From JAHEJX01 sp041605955 (GTDB lineage: Bacteria > Actinomycetota > Acidimicrobiia > Spongiisociales > UBA5794), in NCBI GenBank assembly GCA_041605955.1, contig JBFIXI010000009.1, positions 21,283-85,282 of the forward strand: DNA of 64,000 bases, given 5' to 3'. Below are positions 1-8,946 of the stretch, in pieces (the first letter of the stretch is position 1; each line of letters begins with the position of its first letter). Position numbers and translations under genes: made by a program. The notes under the pieces are model-generated. The model worked only from the letters and a program-made list of their open reading frames with translations. It made no database searches and was not told the origin of the DNA.

Positions 1-3000
1 GGGCGCGTGCGATCACCCGGATGCTGAGGATCGAGTCGCCTCCCAGCTCGAAGAAGTTGTCGGTGACGCTGACCGTCTCGACGCCCAGGACTGTGGACCA
101 GATTGCCGCGAGTTCCTCTTCGATGGGGTTGCGCGGCGCTACGTAGTCGGTTTCTGGGAGCTCCTCCGGCAGCGATGGCTCGGGCAGCGCGGCCCGGTCG
201 ATCTTGCCCGTAGCCCCACGGGGCAGCTCGTCGAGGACCATGATGATCCGGGGGACCATGGCTTGGGGAAGTTGCGCCCCCAGGTAGTCGCGCAGCTCGA
301 TGCCGAGACCGGCGTCGTCGGTAGGAGCCGCAACGTAGCCATAGAGGTTCGGGCCGGAGGCCTCCGAGTTGTGGAGCACGACGACCGCGGATCGCACGGC
401 CGGATGCGACTCCAGCACGCTCTCGATCTCGCCGAGCTCGATGCGCTGCCCGCGGATCTTCACCTGGTGGTCCACCCTTCCCAGCAAGTCGATGGTGCCA
501 TCGGGTAGAAAGCGGGCCACGTCACCGGAGCGGTAGAGGCGGGTAGCGCCGACTAGCGGCAACTCGATGGTCACGAAGCGCTCTGCGGTCAGTTCGGGTT
601 GATCCAGGTAGCCGAGGGCCACGCCGCGGCCGGCGATGCACAGCTCTCCGGGGACCCCGACCGGTACCGGGCGATCGTTACGATCCAAGATGTAGGCCTG
701 AGCGTTCGCAATGGGCCGTCCGATTGGGACCCGTCGGCTCGGCGGATCGCCGCCGGGATGCAACCGGTGCACGGTGCACCATACGGTGGCCTCCGTCGGG
801 CCGTACTCGTTGACGAGGGTGGTGGCGGGCAAGGTCGCCGCATGGCGCTCGACCAGGCTCGGAGGGCAGGGCTCGCCGGCCACCATCACCAGCCGCAAGC
901 TACGGAGCAGGTCCGGGTCCACCAGCTCGAGCAGGAGGCCATAAACGGTGGGTAGTGCCAGGGTGTGGGTCACCTGGTGGGCTGCGATGAGCTGTCCCAG
1001 GTGCTGCACATCCTGTTCCATGCGGGGCGCCGGCAAGACCAGAGTGCCTCCCTGGGTCAGGCTCGAAAAGAGCCCGGCTACGGAGCTATCGAAGATGAAT
1101 GGCGAGAGCAGGAGAAACGTGTCGACCGGATCGCCATATTCGACGAGGCGGGCATACGTCGACGCCACCAGGTTGTCGTGGGTGACGGCGACGCCCTTGG
1201 GACGGCCGGTAGATCCCGAGGTGTAGAGCACGTAGGCCAGGTCTTCAGCTGTCACCGTCGGGGCCGGCGCGTCGGCTGCTGGGGGCGACTTCGGCGGCGG
1301 CGAGCCATCGTCTCCGATGCGGATGGTCGGCCCGTTCCAGCCGGCGGCCACTGTGTCGTCGCCATTCGCGGTCAGGATCGCCCGAGCCGAAGTGTCTTCG
1401 AGGAGCAATGACAGTCGGGCCGCCGGTAGTCCGGGGTCCAGAGGGACATAGGCAGCCCCGGCCTGGAGGACGCCGACGATCGCCGCCACCATCGCTGCGG
1501 AGCGATCCAGGTTGATCCCAACGCGATCGTTGGCACCAATTCCGAGTGCCGTCAACTCCGCGGTGATGGCAGAGGCGCGTTCCATGATCTCCCCATACGT
1601 CAGAGAGTGAGCGGAGTCGGCAACCGCGACCGCACCCGGCGTGGCGGCAGCAGCATCAGCAATCAGATCGTGCACGGGGCGATCCCGGGGGTAATCGGCG
1701 GTGGTGGCATTCCAGGTTCGTACGATTTGTTCCAGCTCGTGTGCTGGGAAGAACGGCAATGCGCCGACCCGGCCTGCGGCGTCGGCGATGATGCCCTCGA
1801 GAATCGTGACGATCTGTCCGAGCACCCGGTCGATGGAGTCCGCCTGAAACCGGTCGGAGTCGTAGATGACGATGAGCTCTAGCTGTTCACCCGGCATGAC
1901 CAGGATCGCCAAGGGGTAGTTGCTGCGCTGCAGGTAGCGCACGTCGCTGATGGAGAGCGCATCGGAGCCGATCCGCGGGAGGGGCACGTTCTCGAAAACC
2001 AACAGCGACTCGAATAGGGGCCGGCCGCCACCGATCTGACTCCAGCCTTGGACCGTTGCCAGCGGGGTGGATTCGTACGGGCTCATGTCGACTTGGCGAC
2101 GATGGATGTCCCGCAACCATTCGCCCACGGGCTGGTCGGCGCGGATTTGCACACGCACCGGCAGTGTGTTGATGAAGAGGCCCACCATTTCCAGCGCGCC
2201 ATCGAGATCGGGCGGACGACCGGAGAAGGTAGCTCCGAAGACGACATCGTCCCCTCCGCTGTAGCGACTCAACACGGTCGCCCAGGCAGCCCGGAGGAGC
2301 GTGTTGAGGGTCACCCCGTTGCCCCGCGCAAACTCGGTCAAGCGGGCGGTGAGGTTGGCGTCCAGTTGCCGCACCGCCTCGGCATGGTTCTCGGCCCAGA
2401 CACGATCGCCGGCCTCCCCCATGCCCAACGGTGTCGCCGCGCCGACGTCGGCTAGCTCGGATCGCCAATAAGACTCGGCACCGCCGTCGTCGAAGGCCTT
2501 CAGCCAGCGTACGTAGTCTCGATAGGGCGCTGCCGGAGGCAGCTCCGGCTGCTCGTCGGCGATGTGAGCTGCATAGATCCGGAATACTTCGTCGAGCACC
2601 ACACCCATCGACCAGCCGTCTATCACGATGTGGTGGTGGGTCCAGACGAACCTGTAGGTCGAGTCATCGAGGCGCAACAGGGTGAACCGCATGAGTGGAG
2701 CCACATCCAGGGAAAAACCACGTCGCCGGTCCGCTGCGAGCAGCTCCTCCAGGCGTTGTGCCTGTTCGCCTGGTGACGATTGGGTCCAGTCCTGCCGGAG
2801 CCATTCCGGTGCCACACGGCGACGCACGATCTGAAGAGGACGATCGCGCCCTTCCCACGTCAACAGCGAGCGGAGGCTTTGATGGCGATCGATGACAAGC
2901 TGCCACGCCTCCACGAAAGCACTCTCGTCGAGTGTGCCGTGAATGAGGCACGTGTACTGCTGGATGTACAGCGGCGCGTCCGGCGCATAGAGCGTGTGGA

Positions 3001-3067
3001 ACAGAATTCCGTCCTGGACGGGAGTCAGCGGATAGATCGCCTCGATGTTGGTGTCTGTTGCGCTCAC
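1..3067 (-). CDS. NRPS module C-A-PCP, C-terminus beyond window edge
   Basis: Open reading frame of at least 1022 codons starting at a GTG (3067) that overlaps the TGA of the upstream NRPS gene (GTGA), so the two are probably translationally coupled. Domains seen: condensation (about residues 10-440, HHIVIDG at 145-151); adenylation (about 455-930, with core YTSGSTGRPKG, NEYGPTE, YRSGDVAR and ATGKIDR); carrier protein at the window edge with LGGDSI, Ser 1012 being the phosphopantetheine site. The frame is consistent from the start codon to base 1. The specificity residues I read are D-S-A-L-M-A-E-V-W-K, which I cannot match safely to one amino acid. As the last gene of the visible operon it would extend the peptide made by the two upstream modules. 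Termination or further modules would lie outside the window. Confidence 0.95.
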   Translation of the reverse strand, partial: MSATDTNIEAIYPLTPVQDGILFHTLYAPDAPLYIQQYTCLIHGTLDESAFVEAWQLVIDRHQSLRSLLTWEGRDRPLQIVRRRVAPEWLRQDWTQSSPGEQAQRLEELLAADRRRGFSLDVAPLMRFTLLRLDDSTYRFVWTHHHIVIDGWSMGVVLDEVFRIYAAHIADEQPELPPAAPYRDYVRWLKAFDDGGAESYWRSELADVGAATPLGMGEAGDRVWAENHAEAVRQLDANLTARLTEFARGNGVTLNTLLRAAWATVLSRYSGGDDVVFGATFSGRPPDLDGALEMVGLFINTLPVRVQIRADQPVGEWLRDIHRRQVDMSPYESTPLATVQGWSQIGGGRPLFESLLVFENVPLPRIGSDALSISDVRYLQRSNYPLAILVMPGEQLELIVIYDSDRFQADSIDRVLGQIVTILEGIIADAAGRVGALPFFPAHELEQIVRTWNATTADYPRDRPVHDLIADAAAATPGAVAVADSAHSLTYGEIMERASAITAELTALGIGANDRVGINLDRSAAMVAAIVGVLQAGAAYVPLDPGLPAARLSLLLEDTSARAILTANGDDTVAAGWNGPTIRIGDDGSPPPKSPPAADAPAPTVTAEDLAYVLYTSGSTGRPKGVAVTHDNLVASTYARLVEYGDPVDTFLLLSPFIFDSSVAGLFSSLTQGGTLVLPAPRMEQDVQHLGQLIAAHQVTHTLALPTVYGLLLELVDPDLLRSLRLVMVAGEPCPPSLVERHAATLPATTLVNEYGPTEATVWCTVHRLHPGGDPPSRRVPIGRPIANAQAYILDRNDRPVPVGVPGELCIAGRGVALGYLDQPELTAERFVTIELPLVGATRLYRSGDVARFLPDGTIDLLGRVDHQVKIRGQRIELGEIESVLESHPAVRSAVVVLHNSEASGPNLYGYVAAPTDDAGLGIELRDYLGAQLPQAMVPRIIMVLDELPRGATGKIDRAALPEPSLPEELPETDYVAPRNPIEEELAAIWSTVLGVETVSVTDNFFELGGDSILSIRVIARA

Positions 3068-6000
3068 GCCGGGCGGTCGGCTTCGCCGAAAGTCTCCAGG
3101 AGATCGTCGAGCTCGGACTGGCTCAGGCCCGCCTCGTCGAGATGGATCTCGACGGCTACCTCCGTCGCATTAGTGGATTGGGGGGCGACGGAGGACTTCG
3201 CCACGACCCCCGCCAGCTGGGCGATCGTCTGGTTTTCGAACAGCTGCTGGGGGGTGAACATCAGGCCGCGTTGGCGAGCCCGCGCCACCACCTGGATATT
3301 GAGGATCGAGTCGCCCCCGAGCTCGATGAACGGGTCGTAGATGCCGACACGGTCGACTCCGAGCACGGCCTCCCAGATGTCGGCCAGCGCGGCTTGCTCC
3401 GGCGTGCGCGGCGCGACGTAGTGCTCGTCGTCGGAGCCGACGTGGCCCCTCGGGTCGGGGAGCCGCATGCGATCGACCTTGCCGTTGACGGTCAGCGGCA
3501 GCTCATCGAGACCGATCAGGTACGCAGGCACCATGTGGTCGGGGATCCGCTCTGAGAGATACTTACGGACCGCAGCCGGTGATAGCTCGGATCCGGGGGC
3601 CACGAAGTACCCGGCGAGCCGCACGTCGAGGCCGGCGATGCCATCGCCGGCGGCGTCGCCGGAGATCTCGTAGCCGACCTGAGCCAGGATCTCCTTGACC
3701 TGGCCGACGTCGATCTCGTCGTTGAGCTCGGCAAGCGCAGCCTCTTTGGTCTTGTGGCCGAGCCGCACATCCCAGCTGTACGGGAGCGCATAGTTGTGGA
3801 ACTTGCGCTCCATGCGGTGCACGTAGATGCCCGTGTCGTTGATCAGGCAGTTCGTCGAGCGGCCGGTGTCGAGCGGCCGTACCCACCCCGCGCGGCTATC
3901 CAGGAACTCATAGAGCTCGCCCACCCCGACATCGTGATAGCGGTAGTAGTCGATGATCTGGATCTCGTCGAAAGTAGCGGCGTCGTCGAATATCGCAGTG
4001 TCCAGGGAGCGGCGTACCGCGTCGTCGACCTGGTGGTAGGCCCGGCGGGCCTCGATGATGGCTCGATCGATCTCGTTGCGATCGACGATCCCGATGCGGA
4101 ACAGATCGGCCAGCCTGGTCTCGAAGATCTGCCCCCGGCTCAGGCCGGTGAACACGTGGCGCAAGCCCCGCTCGTGGGCAAGGTTCATGCCCAGCGTGTA
4201 CACGGTCTTGAAACATCCCTGACACACGTTCGAGAATTGCTCGAGACTGTCCGCGAAGATCTCCCGCATTGCGGTCGTCGTTCCCATCACCAGCTCGAGG
4301 CCGAGGTCGGCAACCACGCGACGAATGTTGGCTTTGGCCCCCTCGGCGATGTACCCGTTGTCGAGACTGAATACGAGCGGAGTCAAGCCCAGCTCGACCA
4401 GCTGGTAGAGGGCATAGGTGCTGTCTTTGCCTCCGCTGAGCAGCATCACGCAGTCCTGGCCGGCGTCGTTGCGTCGGCGATCCTCGGGGAACATGGCGAG
4501 CAGCTCGTCGACGGTCCTGAAGTATGCGGCGGCGTGGTCGCGGTGAGCGTCGTAGAAGTGACAGGGCCGGCACACGCCGGCATCATCGAGTCGAGCGTCG
4601 GGATGCTCCGCCGACAAGCCGCAGCGGACACACATTGCAGCACCCTCGTCGACGGTGTGGCGCGCGGTCTCGGTCGTGACCACGTCGACGACAGCCGCCG
4701 CGATATCCTGATGTTCCCGAAGCGCGGCTTCGATCTCCCCGAGCTCGATGCGGTATCCCCGCACCTTCACCTGATCGTCGGACCGACCCAGGAACTCGAG
4801 CTCACCGGGGCGGCGCCACCGGGCCAGATCACCGGTGCGGTAGAGCCGCTCCGATGGTTGGGTGGGGTCGGTAACGAAGCGCTCTGCGGTCCGCTCGGGA
4901 CGGCCGAGGTATCCCTGCGCCACGCCGTCGCCGCCGATGCAGATCTCACCGATCACGCCGACCGGCACCGGGCGCAGCCGATCGTCCCGGATGTGGATCC
5001 GAGCGTTGGCCGCCGGTTTGCCCAGGGGCACCGATGCGAGCATGTCGCGCGCCGGATCGAAACGGTGCAGCATGCAGGCGACGGTTGCCTCGGTGGGACC
5101 GTACTCGTTGATGATCTCGAGGCGATCGCCGGACGCGGCGCGGGCCGCGCCCGCCACAGCGGTCTTGAGATCCTCGCCCCCGATGACCAGGGTGCGAATC
5201 CGGCTGGTCGCCAGCAGCGCCGGATCGAGCAGCGATAGGTGCGATGGCGTCAGCTTTACGACGTCGACCCGGTCATCGGCGAATACCTGCCTGACCGACA
5301 GATCGCTGCCGTCGGGCTCGGGATAGACCACGATGCTGCCTCCGGTCACCAGTGGCACCATGAGGGAGGTCACGGTCAGGTCGAACCCGAATGAGGAGTA
5401 GAGCGGGAAGCTCACCGGCTCGCCGCGGCCGTACTCAGCCGCCGCCCACAGCACGTAGTTGGCCAGATTGCCGTGCGACACCGCCACCCCTTTGGGCACA
5501 CCGGTGGACCCCGAGGTGTACATGACGTAGGCCAAGCCGGCGGGGTCGCCGGAGCGCCGCATCGGTGTGCTCGCCGGCACCGGATCGGCCGCATCCGCCG
5601 CCAGCAGCATGAGGTCGCATCCGTAGCTGCCGATGGTCCCTGCTAACTGCTCGGAGGTGACTACACCGTCGGCTCCGCTGTCGGCAACCAGGAATCGGAC
5701 CCGCTCGGCCGGGTATTGCGAATCGATGGGCACATAGCTGCCGCCGGCTTTGAGGGCCGCCCACACCGCCACGATCAGCTCGGGGGAGCGGCGGAGGTGG
5801 ATGCCGATGCGGGGCCGCTCGCCGAAACGATCTACCAACTGCGCTGCGAGTCTTTCGCTGGCGGAGTCCAGCTGGGCGTAGGTCAGCTGAACTTCGGCGG
5901 CGCTGACTGCGATCGTCTCCGGGGTGGCTGCCGCCTGGGAGGCGAAGGCATCGAGCACGGTGGCAAAAGGCATCGGCTGCGCAGTCTCGTTGAAGGTGGT

Positions 6001-7317
6001 GAGGGCGGCGTGCTCGGAAGGCGACAGCAGGTCGACGTCGCCGATCGGTTGATCCGGGTTGTCGAGGAGGGCGTCGAGGATCAGGAGGAAGTGACGCACG
6101 AGCGCCTGTTCCCGAGCCTCGTTGAAGACGTCGCGGTTCACGTCGAAATGCAGCCGCCAGCTGCCGGCACCGTCGAAGTCGTGGACTTGCAGGCGCAGCG
6201 CGTGGTCGCGATCGCCGTGACCGGGATGCACCCAATCCGAGCGCATCGGCCAGTCGTTGAAGCTGCCGAACGACGCGTTGATGAAGTTGAGGAGGACCGG
6301 TGATGCCCGATTGCGCAGCGCGGTGCTCGTGCCCGGTCGGGCATGGACCAGGAACTCACGCGCCTCCGCCGCCACCTTGGCCAACAGCGAGCGAAAGGTG
6401 TCGGGTGGCGCCACTTCTACCTCGAGCGGCAGCACCTCGATGAACAGCCCGGCCGTGGCTTTGAAACGAGGTGAGGGTCGATTGTGCGCCGGAGCCAGGA
6501 TGGCCAGGTGACGCTGACCGCTGATGCGCGATAGCGTGGCGAACAGCACGGTGGCGAAGAGACCGAATTGCGAGATACCACCGGTGAGACCTCCGCCGGC
6601 CACCAGAGAATCGATCTGTTGGCCACGCGCCGGGCCCAGCTCGACGGTGATCCGGTCGGTGCGCGTAGAGCCGTCGCGCGGTGGGGTGATCCCGTAGAAG
6701 CTCGGCATCGGCAGGGTGGCAACCGACTTGGCGTCCCAATGTGCGTTGGCGGCCTCGAATGAGTCCGACTGGCGGAATCGGCTCTCGTGCTCGGCGTAGG
6801 CGTCGAAGGATGGATACTGGATGGCGGAAGCGTTGCCGGACACCAGCTCGCGGTATAAGTGTTCCATGCGGTGATAGACGATGGCCGCGGCCCATCCGTC
6901 GGTGATCAGATGATGTTGGGCGAGCCACCAGACGTAGTCCTCGGGCCCTAGTCGGATGAGCGCAGATCGGAACAGGCTCGTTTCCAGGTCGAACGGGACT
7001 GCAGCGGCGCGATCCGCCCACTCGGCGAAGGCGAGATCAGGATCGGCTGTGGCGGAGAAGTCGATGATGTCGAGGCTCTGGCCAACCCGGTTCATCACCT
7101 CTCGTCGGGGCTCGCCGTCCGCGGCGGGAAACACCGTGCGCAGCGCGTCGGTGGCAGCCACCAACTCATCGAAGGCGCGGCGGAACACTTCGGGATCGAC
7201 CGGACCGAAGATCCGAAACGCCAGCACCATGTTGTACAGCGGCACGTCGGGATGCAGCTGCTGGCCCGCCCAGATCAGCTGTTGGGCCTGGGTGAGGCCG
7301 GTGGGAGCGCCGCTCAT
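3064..7317 (-). CDS. NRPS module with PP-loop ATPase domain inserted in the adenylation domain (C-A[PP-loop]-PCP)
   Basis: The 1417-residue protein starts at ATG 7317, overlapping the carrier-protein stop (ATGA). Order: condensation domain (1-430, HHLITDG 135-141); adenylation core A1-A8 (about 445-864, TSGSTGVPKG near 601, NEYGPTE, GRSDDQVKVRGYRIELGE); foreign insert (about 885-1222); A9-A10 (LPLTVNGK near 1273); carrier protein (LGGDSI, Ser 1337). The insert has C896-x2-C899 and C916-x2-C919, an SGGKDS PP-loop at 961-966, C1032-x2-C1035 and C1157. This resembles N-acetyl-sugar amidotransferase/AANH proteins and, in its last three cysteines, TtuA-type thiolases. The adenylation code reads D-L-T-K-V-G-E-V-A-K, close to known Asn/Asp codes. 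Known interrupted A domains usually carry methyltransferases. A sulfur- or nitrogen-transfer reaction on the bound residue is inference. Confidence 0.95.
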   Translation of the reverse strand: MSGAPTGLTQAQQLIWAGQQLHPDVPLYNMVLAFRIFGPVDPEVFRRAFDELVAATDALRTVFPAADGEPRREVMNRVGQSLDIIDFSATADPDLAFAEWADRAAAVPFDLETSLFRSALIRLGPEDYVWWLAQHHLITDGWAAAIVYHRMEHLYRELVSGNASAIQYPSFDAYAEHESRFRQSDSFEAANAHWDAKSVATLPMPSFYGITPPRDGSTRTDRITVELGPARGQQIDSLVAGGGLTGGISQFGLFATVLFATLSRISGQRHLAILAPAHNRPSPRFKATAGLFIEVLPLEVEVAPPDTFRSLLAKVAAEAREFLVHARPGTSTALRNRASPVLLNFINASFGSFNDWPMRSDWVHPGHGDRDHALRLQVHDFDGAGSWRLHFDVNRDVFNEAREQALVRHFLLILDALLDNPDQPIGDVDLLSPSEHAALTTFNETAQPMPFATVLDAFASQAAATPETIAVSAAEVQLTYAQLDSASERLAAQLVDRFGERPRIGIHLRRSPELIVAVWAALKAGGSYVPIDSQYPAERVRFLVADSGADGVVTSEQLAGTIGSYGCDLMLLAADAADPVPASTPMRRSGDPAGLAYVMYTSGSTGVPKGVAVSHGNLANYVLWAAAEYGRGEPVSFPLYSSFGFDLTVTSLMVPLVTGGSIVVYPEPDGSDLSVRQVFADDRVDVVKLTPSHLSLLDPALLATSRIRTLVIGGEDLKTAVAGAARAASGDRLEIINEYGPTEATVACMLHRFDPARDMLASVPLGKPAANARIHIRDDRLRPVPVGVIGEICIGGDGVAQGYLGRPERTAERFVTDPTQPSERLYRTGDLARWRRPGELEFLGRSDDQVKVRGYRIELGEIEAALREHQDIAAAVVDVVTTETARHTVDEGAAMCVRCGLSAEHPDARLDDAGVCRPCHFYDAHRDHAAAYFRTVDELLAMFPEDRRRNDAGQDCVMLLSGGKDSTYALYQLVELGLTPLVFSLDNGYIAEGAKANIRRVVADLGLELVMGTTTAMREIFADSLEQFSNVCQGCFKTVYTLGMNLAHERGLRHVFTGLSRGQIFETRLADLFRIGIVDRNEIDRAIIEARRAYHQVDDAVRRSLDTAIFDDAATFDEIQIIDYYRYHDVGVGELYEFLDSRAGWVRPLDTGRSTNCLINDTGIYVHRMERKFHNYALPYSWDVRLGHKTKEAALAELNDEIDVGQVKEILAQVGYEISGDAAGDGIAGLDVRLAGYFVAPGSELSPAAVRKYLSERIPDHMVPAYLIGLDELPLTVNGKVDRMRLPDPRGHVGSDDEHYVAPRTPEQAALADIWEAVLGVDRVGIYDPFIELGGDSILNIQVVARARQRGLMFTPQQLFENQTIAQLAGVVAKSSVAPQSTNATEVAVEIHLDEAGLSQSELDDLLETFGEADRPA

Positions 7318-7574
7318 CCGGCACCACCTCCCTTCACGGTGACGCCGCTACCTTCGAGATAAGCCGCGATGTTGCCGATCGTCCCGAAATGTTCGATGGT
7401 CACCTCGGAATCGGGGATGCTCAACCCGAACCGGTCCTCGATGAAGGCGATCAGTCGAACGTACGCAATGGAGTCGAACCCGATTGCGACCAAGTCGTCG
7501 CCAACATCGAGATCGACATGCTCGTCCATCTCCCGCATCTGCGCTTCGATGTAGTCCTTGAGGATGGCTTCCAT
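7314..7574 (-). CDS. Free-standing acyl/peptidyl carrier protein
   Basis: An 86-residue carrier protein. The GFDSIAYVRL stretch places the phosphopantetheinylated Ser at residue 35, in the usual helix-2 position, and the length is typical of ACPs. The ATG at 7574 has a GGTAGGAG ribosome site and the stop overlaps the next NRPS start. It sits directly after an acyl-CoA dehydrogenase gene, so it may carry the acyl or aminoacyl group that the dehydrogenase acts on and hand it to a condensation domain. The PPTase at 13936 is the likely activating enzyme. Whether it carries a fatty acyl starter or an amino acid cannot be read from the sequence. Confidence 0.93.
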   Translation of the reverse strand: MEAILKDYIEAQMREMDEHVDLDVGDDLVAIGFDSIAYVRLIAFIEDRFGLSIPDSEVTIEHFGTIGNIAAYLEGSGVTVKGGGAG

Positions 7575-7639
7575 ACGCTCCTACCTGGGCGCGCGTGATT
7601 CGGCCGCAGCAACCGAGTGCTCGGGAACTGTCCGCCGGC

Positions 7640-8788
7640 TCATAGTCCGAGCACCCGCGCCACTAGCACCCGTTGGATATCGTTGGTGCCGGCGTACAGC
7701 AGACCGCCGACGGCGTCGCGCAAATCGCGTTCTGCTTCCTGTTCGGTGAGGTATCCCGCTCCGCCGTAGGTGCGAATTGCGGCGAGGCTCGATTCGACGA
7801 ACGACTCGCTGAGCAACAGCTTCAACAGGGCCGACTCGAGAGTGAAGCGCTGCTCCTGCTGGATCATCCAGGCGACTTTGTGCAACAGCAGCTGCGATGT
7901 CGTCAGCGCCAGCTTCATGTCGACGATACGGTTGGAGACCGACTGGAACTTCCCTACGGGCTGGCCGAACTGGCGGCGGGTGCGGGCAAACTCGATGGCC
8001 TCCTCCAGCTGACGGGCCATACTTCCCACCTGAGTCGCCAGGATGAAACAGCGCTCGATGCCGAGAGCACCGGCCGAGATGCTGGCGCCGGCCCCTTCCA
8101 GGCCGAGGCGGTTCGATTCGGGCACGAAGCAATCGGTGAATTCGAGGTTGCTCATTGGCACGGTGCGTAATCCCATCTTGTCGCGCACCGGTCCGATCTG
8201 GCATCCCTCGGATGCGGTCTCGACCAGGAAGGCGGTGATACCCCACCGCCCCTTGTCTGGATCGGTCGTGGCAAAGACCAGGGCGACGTCGGCTACGGGA
8301 CCCAATGTGATGAAGCGCTTGGTACCCGACAATCGGTAGCCGCCGGATACATGCTGCGCCCGAGTTTGGAGGGCGATGTGATCCGATCCCGCTTCCGGTT
8401 CGCTGAGCGCATGGGCCCCAATCATGGAGCCGGCCGTCATCGGCGGCAGGTAGCGGTCCTTCTGCTCCTCGGTTCCGAATGTCTCGATGGGATGCTGCAC
8501 CGCCCACATGTGGGTTGCGAGCGCGAGGTTCAAGCCATTGTCACGGCATCCGTAGCCGAGGGCTTCCATGGCCAAAGCTGCCGTCATGAGGTCGGTGTCA
8601 ATGCCCGATGCGTTGTGAGCCGACGACACGGACATCGACAGGAGCCCGAAGTCGGCGGAGCGCTTCCAGGCTTCACTGGGAAACTCACCGACCCGTTCCC
8701 TGTCTCGCAGCCCTTCGTTCAGCGTGGCGGCAAATGCGATCACATCATCGCGTAACGCGGTTTGATCCTCACTCCACGAGAAATCCAT
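7640..8788 (-). CDS. Acyl-CoA dehydrogenase family flavoenzyme
   Basis: 382 residues from ATG 8788; a longer frame to 8896 exists, but family homology begins at MDFSWSEDQ and a GGAGCGAG site precedes this ATG. It shows the FAD/substrate features of the family (ALSEPEAGSD, RFITLGP, RRQFGQPVGKFQ, YGGAGYLTE). The position that carries the catalytic Glu in medium-chain enzymes is Ala (LYAGTND, A366), while Glu is present in the GIERC helix (E245), the arrangement of isovaleryl- and long-chain-type enzymes. It lies inside the NRPS operon, 65 bp before the carrier-protein gene. It probably introduces a double bond into a carrier-bound acyl chain or amino acid; the substrate is unknown. Confidence 0.9.
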   Translation of the reverse strand: MDFSWSEDQTALRDDVIAFAATLNEGLRDRERVGEFPSEAWKRSADFGLLSMSVSSAHNASGIDTDLMTAALAMEALGYGCRDNGLNLALATHMWAVQHPIETFGTEEQKDRYLPPMTAGSMIGAHALSEPEAGSDHIALQTRAQHVSGGYRLSGTKRFITLGPVADVALVFATTDPDKGRWGITAFLVETASEGCQIGPVRDKMGLRTVPMSNLEFTDCFVPESNRLGLEGAGASISAGALGIERCFILATQVGSMARQLEEAIEFARTRRQFGQPVGKFQSVSNRIVDMKLALTTSQLLLHKVAWMIQQEQRFTLESALLKLLLSESFVESSLAAIRTYGGAGYLTEQEAERDLRDAVGGLLYAGTNDIQRVLVARVLGL

Positions 8789-8946
8789 CAGCTCGCTCCG
8801 CTTGGTTGGCTGGCGTAGGTCGCGGCGTCGCGGCCCCCGCGAGAAGGGTAGAGAGCACTCCGCCGCATCAAGACTGAGCGCCGCTGGTTGGCCCATTTTG
8901 GAGCAGCCCCTCCGGGGGCAACGCCATCATCGCGTGGTAGCGCCAT
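8788..8946 (-). CDS. Possible 52-residue ORF between hydrolase and dehydrogenase
   Basis: ATG at 8946 shares bases with the hydrolase stop (TGATG), and its own TGA shares a base with the dehydrogenase ATG (TGATG again). A strong AAGGAGG lies about seven bases before the ATG, although these bases also encode the hydrolase C-terminus. The peptide begins MALPRDDGVAPGG and ends with SQPSGAS; it is basic, polar, without cysteine-rich or membrane segments, and I recognise no family. It fills a gap that would otherwise be the only long one in this part of the operon. It could be a real small protein, a translational bridge or chance. Confidence 0.35.
   Translation of the reverse strand: MALPRDDGVAPGGAAPKWANQRRSVLMRRSALYPSRGGRDAATYASQPSGAS

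Noticed and set aside
3754..5238. 494-codon plus-strand ORF antisense to the interrupted NRPS domain
   Set aside because: It mirrors the minus-strand coding frame in GC-rich DNA, and its protein shows no coherent domains; the minus-strand NRPS is unmistakable.
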